Positions 56,974-64,000 of a stretch of DNA of 64,000 nucleotides are shown one piece after another. The notes beneath the pieces are model-generated. The model worked only from the letters and a program-made list of their open reading frames with translations. It did no database searches and had not been told where the DNA came from. The DNA comes from Phytopseudomonas dryadis (GTDB taxonomy: Bacteria; Pseudomonadota; Gammaproteobacteria; Pseudomonadales; Pseudomonadaceae), in contig NZ_QJUM01000025.1 of the NCBI RefSeq assembly GCF_004327355.1, positions 36,014 to 100,013 of the forward strand, in the 5' to 3' direction. How positions within the stretch are numbered: position 1 is the stretch's first letter; the number at the start of each line of letters is the position of its first letter. Made by a program: the position numbers and the translations under genes.

Positions 56974-58340
56974 GGCGGCAGTGGAGAACCGGCCTTGCCC
57001 TGCTGGGCATGGCCCTGGCGGCGCAGGCGGCCGAGGTGCGCGAGAACGTCACCGACTACGCCACCAGCGTGCCGTTGACGCTCAGCGGCGAAGGCCCCTG
57101 GTATCGCCTGCAACTGCCGATGGAGGCGCACCTGGCGGCGCGGCATGCCGACTTTCGCGATCTGCGCCTGTTCAATGCCGAAGGCGAACTGCTGGCCTAC
57201 AGCCTGATTCCGGGGGCCGCGCGTTTTGCCGAGAGCCAGCAGAGCGCCACGCTGCGGCTGTTCCCCCTGCGTGGCCCGGCCGACCGTAGCGAGGCGCTGC
57301 CGACGCTGCGTGTGCGACGTGGCACCGATGGTTCGATCATCGAACTGAACGCGGCAGCAGAGACCCCGGCTGCGTCCGACCTGTTGCGGGGCTGGCTGCT
57401 GGATGCCAGCGCCACGGATTTCCCCCTGCAGCGCCTGCAACTGCAATGGAATGCCGACAGCGAGGGCTTCCAGCGCTTCAGCATCGAGGCCAGCGACGAT
57501 CTGGACCACTGGCGTCCGCTGGGCGAAGGACAGATCGCCCGGTTGAGTTTCGATGGCGAGCGCATCGACAAGAACGAGGTGGAGTGGCCGCCCACCCGCG
57601 CGCGTTACCTGCGCCTGCTGTGGCAGATGCCGGAGCAGGCGGCGAGCCTGAGCGCGGCCACGGTCAGCGGCACGCGCAGTACGGCCCAGCCGGCGGCGCT
57701 GGTCTGGTCGCAGGGGCTGACGGGGCGGGCCGACGACAAGGGGCGGTATACCTGGACACTGCCGCTGGCGCTGCCGCTGGAGCGGTTGCGCATCGAGGTC
57801 GAGCAGCCCAACAGCCTGGCTCCGGTGCTGTTGCAGGGACGCTGGGATAGCAGTGCGCAGTGGACGCCGCTGGCGCGTAGCGTGCTCTATCGCCTGCCGG
57901 TCGACGGCCACGAGGTGGTGCAGGATCAGATCGAGTTGCCGCAATGGCCGGTCAGCCAGTTGCGCCTGCAGGTCGATGGCCGCGGTGGCGGACTGGGTCA
58001 GCACGCGCCTCGTCTGAGTGTGGCGCTACGGGCCAGCGAATTGCTGTTCCTGGCGCGTGGCAGTCCGCCCTATCAACTGGCGCTGGGCAAGGCCGACGCC
58101 CAGGCCGGCAGCCTGCCGGTCACCACCCTGGTGCCGGGGTTCACGCCAGAGCGCCTGGAAAGCATGGGCCGGGCCGTTCTCGGCAGTGCGCTTGCCGAGG
58201 TCGACATGGTGCCCGGGCCGGCCCAGGCGGCGTGCGCCGACTGGAAGCGCATCGCGCTGTGGGCGGTGTTGCTGCTGGGCGTCGTCGTTCTGCTGTTGAT
58301 GGCCCTGAGCCTGCTGCGGGCCTCCAGCGACAGGCCATAA
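56970..58340 (+). CDS. DUF3999 exported membrane-anchored protein
   Basis: 456 aa. Signal peptide RTGLALLGMALAAQA, a large beta-rich periplasmic part (LSGEGPWYRLQLPMEAHLAARHADFRDLRLFNAEGELLAYSL) and one C-terminal membrane helix (IALWAVLLLGVVVLLLMALSLL). The middle part has a discoidin-like look (FSIEASDDLDHWRPLGEG). Function unknown; its 4-bp overlap with the DUF2339 gene argues that the two form one envelope complex. Confidence 0.9.
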   Translation: MRRQWRTGLALLGMALAAQAAEVRENVTDYATSVPLTLSGEGPWYRLQLPMEAHLAARHADFRDLRLFNAEGELLAYSLIPGAARFAESQQSATLRLFPLRGPADRSEALPTLRVRRGTDGSIIELNAAAETPAASDLLRGWLLDASATDFPLQRLQLQWNADSEGFQRFSIEASDDLDHWRPLGEGQIARLSFDGERIDKNEVEWPPTRARYLRLLWQMPEQAASLSAATVSGTRSTAQPAALVWSQGLTGRADDKGRYTWTLPLALPLERLRIEVEQPNSLAPVLLQGRWDSSAQWTPLARSVLYRLPVDGHEVVQDQIELPQWPVSQLRLQVDGRGGGLGQHAPRLSVALRASELLFLARGSPPYQLALGKADAQAGSLPVTTLVPGFTPERLESMGRAVLGSALAEVDMVPGPAQAACADWKRIALWAVLLLGVVVLLLMALSLLRASSDRP

Positions 58341-58377
58341 GATCCATGTCTTTCAACATGTTGGCGGCTCAGGGGTA

Positions 58378-58460
58378 ACAGCCGAGAAGAGCGCTGGAGG
58401 CTTGAGGCTGGACGAAATGCGGCGTTGCTCTTCTCGTCCAGCCTTCAGCGCTCTTTGCGG
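58378..58460. repeat. Heptad stem-loop after the DUF3999 gene
   Basis: AAGAGCGCTGGAGGCTTGAGG with GCTGGACGAAA pairs with CTCGTCCAGCCTTCAGCGCTCTTT; the outer arm AAGAGCGCT/AGCGCTCTT is perfect. It could also terminate transcription. Same family as the his-operon stem-loops. Confidence 0.75.
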
Positions 58461-58533
58461 CTTTATAGCTGTTGTTACCCGGTAGCCGTCTTTCGAAGAC
58501 GTTGAAAGGCATGGCCATGAGGGCTGGCGCCGC

Positions 58534-58926
58534 TTACTTGGGCCGCCAGGCGCAGTAGCCCGGGCGCGGCCCGACCCTGGGATGATTGCGGCAGGTGTCC
58601 GGGCGGCGCTCGTAGATGGTGCACAGGCGCGTCTTGCGATCCAGGTAGTAACAGTCGTTGTTGCTCATGCGGGTCAGGGTGAAGACCCCGGACTTCTGGT
58701 TGAAACGTTCGACCAGGCCGTCTTTCTGCAAGCGCTTGGCGACCAGCTTGGGCGGGTCGCCACGTTCGAACTCGTCGACCACGCCGATCCGGATCAGGTC
58801 GGCGATACGCACTTCCACCGGCAACTGGCAGCAACTGGATATGCAACTGTGGCACATGTCGCTGGTGTACCTGGCCCAGGTGTCCAGGCGGTCGATTTCG
58901 GCAGCGGCGATCAGGTTGCTTTTCAT
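58534..58926 (-). CDS. YkgJ-family cysteine-cluster protein
   Basis: 130 aa from the ATG at 58926 (MKSNLIAAAEIDRLDTWARY). Eight or so Cys in the family pattern: CHSCISSCCQLPVEV near the N-terminus, then DCYYLDRKTRLCTIYERRPDTCR and PGYCAWRPK. Such proteins are predicted to hold a zinc or iron-sulfur centre; the role is unknown. It is convergent with the DUF2339/DUF3999 pair. Confidence 0.9.
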   Translation of the reverse strand: MKSNLIAAAEIDRLDTWARYTSDMCHSCISSCCQLPVEVRIADLIRIGVVDEFERGDPPKLVAKRLQKDGLVERFNQKSGVFTLTRMSNNDCYYLDRKTRLCTIYERRPDTCRNHPRVGPRPGYCAWRPK

Positions 58927-59327
58927 CAGGACGGGGTTTCGACTCGGTTCGGGTGAGAGGAACGGCGCGCGATGATAGCCATGTTGACGAATTTGTGAAC
59001 AGGCATCTGCCAACTGGTTGTGCCTCGAGCGCCCGCTGTCGCACCGAGGCCAAGAAAAACCTCCTGGAAAATAGGTTATTTGCAGTATCTTTAGCGAGCG
59101 TGAAAGTCTAGGCACGATCTGCCGGTTTTCTTCCGAAACGGCCAGTACGGGCGCTTTCATGGTGCCCCGGCGCTTGCCGTTAACCGTCGTTTGAATGGGT
59201 CCATCTCCTTGTCCGCCCCTGTTCCGTTTTGTCCAGGCCCGTACCGCCCGTATCCATGCGCCGCGTCGACGGGTCCGTCGCCGTTGCGTCATGCCCGCGG
59301 CATGGGGATGCCACGATGAGGGCCTGC
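58927..59327. other. Divergent intergenic region
   Basis: About 400 bp between the YkgJ gene and the diguanylate cyclase. A frame is open on the minus strand but has no recognisable protein. An AT-richer patch at 59050-59115 (GGTTATTTGCAGTATCTTT) may hold promoters. No repeat seen. Confidence 0.4.
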
Positions 59328-60956
59328 ATGAACACCCAGTGGCAGTTCAACGTGGCCGTTCTGCTGACGGTTCTGGTGTTCTTCGGCGGCGTGCTGCTGG
59401 CTCGCTGGGTCACCCGGCAGCGCGATTTTCCCGGACGCACCGCCTTCACCCTGATGCATCTGGCCAGTATGTGGTGGATCGCCACGGCGGGCCTGGAAGT
59501 GGCCACCCAGACGTCAGGCTGCAAGCTGTTCTGGGCGTCGATGTCCTGGCCGGGCATCGTCTCGGTGCCGACCTTCTGGGCGCTGTTCCTCTGGCAATAC
59601 GTCAACAGCGTGCGCAAGCCGCTGGCGACCCGCAGCGTGCTCGGGCTGATCGTGGTGCCGGTGCTGATCTGGCTGCTGGTGCTGAGCAACCCCTGGCACG
59701 GCCTGTTCTATGGTGAGCGGACCGGGCCGCTGTCGACCCAGCCGGGAGCGCCGATCCATTACCAGCACGGGCCGCTGTTCTACGCCGCGGCCGTTTACGT
59801 CTACGCCTTCATGACCTTCAGCCTTGGCGTGGTGCTGCGTGCCGCCTTCACCAGCCATGGCGTGCATCGTCGTCACTACCTGGCTTTCGTGCTGGTCACC
59901 GCGATTCCCTGGGCCGCCAATATCGCCTATGTGGTGTTTGGCGTGGTGATCTTCGGTGTCGATCCCACGCCGTTCAGTTTCGTCTTTACCCTGGCGGCCT
60001 TCTCCTGGCTGATCCTCGGTGTCCGGTTGTTCGACCTGTTGCCGGTGGCCCGCCATCTCCTGCTCGAGGCGCTGCCCGATCCGGTGCTGGTGGTCGATGC
60101 CCGCTGGCGGGTGATCGAAGCCAACCAGGCGGCGCTGCAACTGGCCGATTCCGATCCCGGCTGGCAAGGGCGCAAGCTCGAAGACTGGCCGGTATTCGGC
60201 CGCGACCTGCAGGCCTTGCTGCAGGAACGGGGGCAGCAGGAGCAACTGCTGACCCTGGCCAGTTCGGCGCGTTATTTCGAAGTGCGGGTGCGCGCCATCG
60301 AGCGCGTGACCCGCCATGGCACCCTGCTGCTGGGGCAGATGCTCTACCTGCGTGACGTGACCCAGCGCCACCTCGGCGAACTCCGGCTGGCCGAAGCGCT
60401 GGCGTTGAGCGAGGAGCGTCTGCGCACCATCTCCAGCCTGCATGAGCAATTGCAGGAGCAGGCGTTGTGCGACCCGCTCACCGGGCTCTACAACCGCCGC
60501 TTCCTGGACGAGCTGTTCGGCCGGGAACGGGCCCGTGCGCAGCGCGACGGCAAGCCATTGTCCCTGGCCCTGATCGACCTCGACCACTTCAAGCAGCTCA
60601 ACGACGCCCATGGCCATCTGGATGGCGACGACGTGCTCAAGGGCGTCGCCCAGCATCTGCTGGTGAACTTGCGCAGTTCCGACGCGGTCTTTCGTATCGG
60701 CGGCGAGGAGTTCCTGCTGATCCTGCCTGGCGCCGATGCCGGCGAAGCGCGCGAGCGCCTGGAGTCCATCTGCCTGAGTCTGGCGCAGCAGGCCATCGTC
60801 ACGCGCAGCGGTGTCCGTCACGTGACCCTGTCGGCCGGGCTGGCGCTGTGGCCCGAGCAGGGGCTGGAACTCGACGAGTTGCTGCGGGTGGCGGATGCCG
60901 CGCTGTACCAGGCCAAGCGTAATGGGCGCAACCGTGTCTGCGTGCTGGCGAGCTGA
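59328..60956 (+). CDS. Membrane diguanylate cyclase (7TM-PAS-GGDEF)
   Basis: 542 aa from the ATG at 59328 (MNTQWQFNVAVLL, GAGGG 6 bp upstream); ATG at 59316 is equally possible. Seven membrane helices of the kind found in histidine-kinase 7TM sensor regions (about 1-215), a PAS-like domain (LLEALPDPVLVVDARWRVIEAN, about 225-330), a coiled coil, then a GGDEF domain with the active-site motif RIGGEEFLLILPG and DPLTGLYNRRFLDELF. It should make cyclic-di-GMP in response to a membrane or ligand signal. An RxxD inhibitory site is not obvious before GGEEF. Confidence 0.92.
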   Translation: MNTQWQFNVAVLLTVLVFFGGVLLARWVTRQRDFPGRTAFTLMHLASMWWIATAGLEVATQTSGCKLFWASMSWPGIVSVPTFWALFLWQYVNSVRKPLATRSVLGLIVVPVLIWLLVLSNPWHGLFYGERTGPLSTQPGAPIHYQHGPLFYAAAVYVYAFMTFSLGVVLRAAFTSHGVHRRHYLAFVLVTAIPWAANIAYVVFGVVIFGVDPTPFSFVFTLAAFSWLILGVRLFDLLPVARHLLLEALPDPVLVVDARWRVIEANQAALQLADSDPGWQGRKLEDWPVFGRDLQALLQERGQQEQLLTLASSARYFEVRVRAIERVTRHGTLLLGQMLYLRDVTQRHLGELRLAEALALSEERLRTISSLHEQLQEQALCDPLTGLYNRRFLDELFGRERARAQRDGKPLSLALIDLDHFKQLNDAHGHLDGDDVLKGVAQHLLVNLRSSDAVFRIGGEEFLLILPGADAGEARERLESICLSLAQQAIVTRSGVRHVTLSAGLALWPEQGLELDELLRVADAALYQAKRNGRNRVCVLAS

Positions 60957-60999
60957 GCGGGCGGCGGTTCGGCCCTGAGGCGCCAGTTCCTGGAAAGGG

Positions 61000-61020
61000 T
61001 TAAACTCTTTCCGATTTCTT
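61000..61020. other. Short inverted repeat before fbp
   Basis: GGAAAG-GGTTAAACT-CTTTCC lies about 20 bp before the fbp ribosome site. It is too weak for a terminator (no T-run directly after) and may be an operator or chance. Confidence 0.3.
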
Positions 61021-61037
61021 TCCTTCCGGAGTCCTTC

Positions 61038-62048
61038 ATGTCCCGCGTTACCCTGAGTCGCTACCTCATCGAGCAGACCCGTAGTCACAATACCCCGGCC
61101 GATCTGCGCTTCCTCATCGAAGTGGTGGCGCGCGCGTGCAAGGAAATCAGCCACCAGGTCTCCAAGGGCGCGCTGGGCGGCGTGCTCGGCAGTGCGGATA
61201 CCGAGAACGTGCAAGGCGAAGTGCAGAAGAAGCTCGACGTGCTGTCCAACGAGATCCTCCTGGAAGCCAACGAGTGGGGCGGCCACCTGGCCGGCATGGC
61301 CTCCGAAGAGATGGACAACGCCTACCAGATTCCCGGCAAGTACCCCAAGGGCGCCTACCTGCTGGTATTCGACCCGCTGGACGGCTCCTCGAACATCGAC
61401 GTCAACGTTTCCGTGGGCACCATCTTCTCGGTGCTGCGCTGCCCGAGCGATGAGATTTCGCAGAACGACTCCCTGCGCGAAAATGCCTTCCTGCAACCCG
61501 GCACCAAACAGGTCGCGGCCGGCTACGCCATCTACGGCCCGCAGACCATGCTGCTGCTGACCCTGGGCGACGGCGTCAAGGGCTTCACCCTGGATCGCGA
61601 GCTGGGCAGCTTCGTGCTCACCCACGACGACATCCGCGTGCCGGAAAGCACGGCCGAGTTCGCCATCAACATGTCCAACCAGCGCCACTGGGAAGCCCCG
61701 GTCAAGCGCTATGTGGACGAACTGCTGGCCGGCGAGGAAGGCCCGCTGGGCAAGAACTACAACATGCGCTGGATCGCCTCCATGGTCGCCGACGTGCACC
61801 GCATCCTCACCCGTGGCGGCCTGTTCATGTACCCGCGCGACGGCCGCGAGCCGGACAAGCCTGGCAAGCTGCGCCTGATGTACGAAGCCAATCCGATGTC
61901 CTTCATCGTCGAGCAGGCCGGTGGCGCCGCCACCGATGGCGTACAGCGCATCCTCGACATCCAGCCGACCTCGCTGCACCAGCGGGTGCCGGTATTCCTC
62001 GGTTCCCGGGAAGAAGTCGAGCGCGTGACCGGTTACCACAAGGCCTGA
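61038..62048 (+). CDS. fbp: Fructose-1,6-bisphosphatase class 1
   Basis: 336 aa. Family motifs include YLLVFDPLDGSSNIDVNVSVGTIFSVL (metal-binding DPLDGSS) and MRWIASMVADVHRILTRGGLFMYP. It removes the 1-phosphate in gluconeogenesis. CCGGAG lies before the ATG. A broken DUF924 gene follows 3 bp after the stop. Confidence 0.97.
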   Translation: MSRVTLSRYLIEQTRSHNTPADLRFLIEVVARACKEISHQVSKGALGGVLGSADTENVQGEVQKKLDVLSNEILLEANEWGGHLAGMASEEMDNAYQIPGKYPKGAYLLVFDPLDGSSNIDVNVSVGTIFSVLRCPSDEISQNDSLRENAFLQPGTKQVAAGYAIYGPQTMLLLTLGDGVKGFTLDRELGSFVLTHDDIRVPESTAEFAINMSNQRHWEAPVKRYVDELLAGEEGPLGKNYNMRWIASMVADVHRILTRGGLFMYPRDGREPDKPGKLRLMYEANPMSFIVEQAGGAATDGVQRILDIQPTSLHQRVPVFLGSREEVERVTGYHKA

Positions 62049-62051
62049 TCG

Positions 62052-62959
62052 ATGCCGCCCTGGCAGCCGTTGCTCGACTGGTGGTTCGGCCCGTCGACGG
62101 CGGCGCTCGAGATCGCGCGGGCTCGCCACTCGCTGTGGTTCGGCAAGCGCAGGCCTAGGGTCTGTTGACGTTTCACGCACGGCCGCGCCGGAGCCCGTTT
62201 TGCCGCGAGGCAAGGTACGAGCCGCGAAGTTTAGCGGGCTAAATGAGCCGGCGAGAAACGCCGCATCGCGGCAAAACGGGCCCGGCCCTGCGGGTGGGGC
62301 CGCCTAGGTTGCGCGAAAAATCTCGCCATGCGTTGTTGGAGGACTTGGCAAGGGAACACGCGGACGGCTAGTCCATTCCCTGCGTCCTCCGCCTAGCGGA
62401 TCGCCGCCCGGCCTGGCGAGATTTCTCGCGGCAACGCGGCTCGCGCTGAAACGTCAACAGACCCTAGGATGCCGAGGCGCGCGATCGCTTCGGCGAACAG
62501 GTCGAGCAGGCCCTGCAGGGTGGCCTGCAGCACTGGTCACGACAGCCCGAGGGTTGGTTGGCGCGAGTGCTGTTGCTCGACCAGTTGCCGCGCATGCTCT
62601 ACCGGGACAGCTCCAAAGCCTTTGCCGGCGATGCCTTGGCCCGGGTACTGGTGGAAGAGGGCGTGGCCCAGGGCTGGGACGCACGGCTGACGCCGATACA
62701 GCGGGTGTTCATCTACCTGGTGTTCGAGCATGCCGAGGATCTGCCGACGCAGAACCGCGCCCTGGCCTGCTTTGCCGCGCTGCATGAGCGGGCGCCCGCC
62801 GCCGAACGCGAGTTGTTCGCCGGCTTTCTCGACTATGCCGAGCGCCATCAGCGGGTGATCGCACGCTTTTCCCGTTTCCCCCACCGTAATGCCATCCTCG
62901 GGCGCACCAGTACCGAGCAGGAGCAACGCTTTCTGCTGGAACCGGGCTCGCGCTTCTGA
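62052..62959 (+). pseudogene. DUF924 family gene disrupted by a MITE-like insertion
   Basis: The 5' part from the ATG at 62052 encodes MPPWQPLLDWWFGPSTAALE and LWFGKRR, the DUF924 N-terminus, then runs into the insertion and stops. The 3' part (62468-62959) resumes with DAEARDRFGEQVEQALQGGLQHW and continues to HRNAILGRTSTEQEQRFLLEPGSRF, the conserved C-terminus. The two halves are in different frames. Removing 309 bp (element plus a duplicated CTAG-type target) does not restore the frame; removing 311 bp would give KRRPDAEARDRFG in phase. Function of DUF924 proteins is unknown. Confidence 0.85.
62158..62464. mobile_element. Non-autonomous MITE-like element, about 307 bp
   Basis: Perfect 18-bp terminal inverted repeats GGGTCTGTTGACGTTTCA / TGAAACGTCAACAGACCC, flanked by TA within CCTAGG on both sides. 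No transposase is encoded. Two internal stem-loops: GCCCGTTTTGCCGCGA (62193-62208) with TCGCGGCAAAACGGGC (62266-62281), and CGCGAAAAATCTCGCCA (62312-62328) with TGGCGAGATTTCTCGCG (62414-62430, one mismatch). The ends and TA/CTAG target recall IS5- or IS630-type elements; the parent is not named here. Confidence 0.85.
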
Positions 62960-63017
62960 CGTCCAATCTGCACCGCGTGCAACGTCGGTGTGCCCACCGT
63001 TGAATGGAGTTCCCAGC

Positions 63018-63272
63018 ATGTCCTTGCGCCATTTCGCCCTGCTGTCCTGCGTCCTGCTCCTGGCCGCTTGCGGCAAGGTCAATCAGGAAAACTACGCCAA
63101 GCTCCACGCCGGCATGACCAAGGCCGAAGTGGAGGAACTGCTCGGCACGGCGACCGAGTGTTCCGGGGCCCTGGGCATGTCGAGCTGCACCTGGGGAGAC
63201 CAGGTCAGCTTCATCAGCGTGCAGTACGCAGGTGACAAGGTCATGATGTTTTCCGGCAAGGGGTTGAAGTGA
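63018..63272 (+). CDS. Small lipoprotein, SmpA/OmlA-like
   Basis: 84 aa. Lipoprotein signal MSLRHFALLSCVLLLAAC with lipobox LAAC, then GKVNQENYAKLHAGMTKAEVEELLG, the motif of the BamE/SmpA-OmlA fold (beta-hairpin and helix recognising short lipoproteins). Two further Cys (ECSGALGMSSCTWG) may form a disulfide. GGAGTTCCC precedes the ATG. One base separates its stop from the lipocalin gene, so they are co-transcribed. Confidence 0.88.
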   Translation: MSLRHFALLSCVLLLAACGKVNQENYAKLHAGMTKAEVEELLGTATECSGALGMSSCTWGDQVSFISVQYAGDKVMMFSGKGLK

Positions 63273-63273
63273 G

Positions 63274-64000
63274 ATGACGGCGATACGTCCTTGGATGCTT
63301 GCGCTGGCCGCAGTCGTGCTGGCCGGCTGTGCCAACTCGGGTACCGGCGTGGTGCCGCCGCAGACGGTGAAGACGGTCGACCTGCAGCGCTACCAGGGCA
63401 CCTGGTACGAGGTGGCGCGCCTGCCGATGTTCTTCCAGCGCAACTGTGCGCAATCCGAGGCGCATTATGCCCTGCAGGAGGACGGCAGCATGGCGGTGAG
63501 CAACCGCTGCCTGACCCGCGAGGGCGACTGGACGCAGGTGCAGGGGCGCGCCGTGCCGCAGGTCGAAGGCCAGACCGACAAGCTGTGGGTGACCTTCGAC
63601 AACGGGTTCAGCCGCTTGCTGCCTGGCGTGAGCAAGGGCGAGTACTGGGTGCTCGAGCTGGATGACGACTATCAGGTGGCGCTGGTCGGCCATCCGAATC
63701 GCAAATACCTCTGGTTGCTGTCGCGCACGCCGCAGATCGCCGACGAGGTGCGCGATGAGTTGCTGACGGTGGCGCGCCGCCAGGGCTATGACACCGACGA
63801 GCTGATCTGGCGCGAAGGCGCCAACCGGCGCGCTGAAAGGTCTTTGCTTGGCAGAGACTGCGCGTTCCCTCCGCATCAGGCAGCATCGGGCTATGTACCG
63901 ATGGTGGGTTGCGGCGGCCTGCTCCAGGGACGACCGTCAGACCGAATGCGTCTCTACCCACCCTACGATCCGCGCCAGTCATCCGTAGGATGGGTGAAGC
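63274..64000 (+). CDS. blc: Lipocalin family lipoprotein (Blc-like), 3' end outside window
   Basis: At least 242 residues, open at the right edge. Lipoprotein signal MTAIRPWMLALAAVVLAGC, lipocalin signature VDLQRYQGTWYEVARLPMFFQ, then YWVLELDDDYQVALVGHPNRKYLWLLSRTP, typical of outer-membrane lipocalins. Blc-type proteins are usually about 175-190 aa and end soon after the DELIWREGAN-like helix reached here near residue 187; the frame then continues 50 or more codons into the first arm of a GTAGGATGGGTGAA palindrome, so the normal stop seems to have been lost. Confidence 0.88.
   Translation, partial: MTAIRPWMLALAAVVLAGCANSGTGVVPPQTVKTVDLQRYQGTWYEVARLPMFFQRNCAQSEAHYALQEDGSMAVSNRCLTREGDWTQVQGRAVPQVEGQTDKLWVTFDNGFSRLLPGVSKGEYWVLELDDDYQVALVGHPNRKYLWLLSRTPQIADEVRDELLTVARRQGYDTDELIWREGANRRAERSLLGRDCAFPPHQAASGYVPMVGCGGLLQGRPSDRMRLYPPYDPRQSSVGWVK

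Noticed and set aside
61000..61020. A terminator between the cyclase and fbp genes
   Set aside because: The inverted repeat GGAAAG/CTTTCC has a long AT-rich loop and no following T-run, so it is listed only as a weak inverted repeat.
59514..62213. An 899-aa minus-strand frame across the cyclase and fbp genes
   Set aside because: It covers two well-supported plus-strand genes and has shadow-like composition.

Overview
This 64-kb window is GC-rich chromosomal DNA from a Pseudomonas. The housekeeping order is tRNA-Phe, yggX, mutY, asmA-like, hisBHAF, ctpA, envC-like, gpmI, rhodanese, grxC, secB, trmL, ntrCB, glnA, thiI, typA and fbp. As far as I recall, it follows the P. aeruginosa PAO1 backbone around PA5149 to PA5107. 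The intergenic repeat style (CCAGCCT heptads, REP pairs, long palindromes) suggests the P. mendocina/oleovorans/alcaligenes group, but that is a recollection and was not searched.

Layout. 1-6035: a signalling operon with a hybrid kinase (cut by the window edge), stand-alone CheR and CheB, a receiver-kinase and a lone receiver; no chemoreceptor, CheA or CheW is visible. 6178-8475: a small accessory patch beside tRNA-Phe with a proline-rich small protein, a higBA toxin-antitoxin pair with twin operators, and an XRE regulator divergent from an unknown 109-aa gene. 8771-18986: tRNA-Phe and conserved genes (yggX, mutY, asmA, an FAD oxidoreductase, an OFA-family transporter, hisBHAF). 19355-33159: a large catabolic insertion with an AraC regulator, a TRAP transporter, a set of CoA-dependent enzymes, a DMT transporter, and a second operon with a GH88-type hydrolase, a XylX-like sugar-acid dehydratase and an aldehyde dehydrogenase. 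33506-61000: backbone again (tandem periplasmic binding proteins, ctpA, envC, gpmI, secB, ntrBC, glnA, thiI, typA, a DUF2339/DUF3999 pair, a diguanylate cyclase). 61038-64000: fbp, a DUF924 gene broken by a MITE-like element, a small lipoprotein and a lipocalin running off the edge.

How genes work together. The two catabolic operons carry the same promoter architecture, GTCCTAAC-N17-TCCTAT(A/C)CT, with a GTnCAAG half-site 21-22 bp upstream. I infer joint control by the AraC regulator. The downstream enzymes predict a flow through a 2-keto-3-deoxy sugar acid and 2-oxoglutarate semialdehyde to 2-oxoglutarate, beside a CoA branch whose substrate I cannot name. This is the best candidate for an undescribed system here. 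Nitrogen control is also readable: glnA has a sigma-54 promoter with two NtrC-type sites near -107 and -138, and ntrBC has an NtrC-type palindrome over a sigma-70 -35 box.

Repeats are abundant: heptad stem-loops between genes (including inside the his operon), at least five REP-type inverted pairs (three in a 205-bp tandem array), two copies of a 250-280-bp composite element, and several long palindromes.
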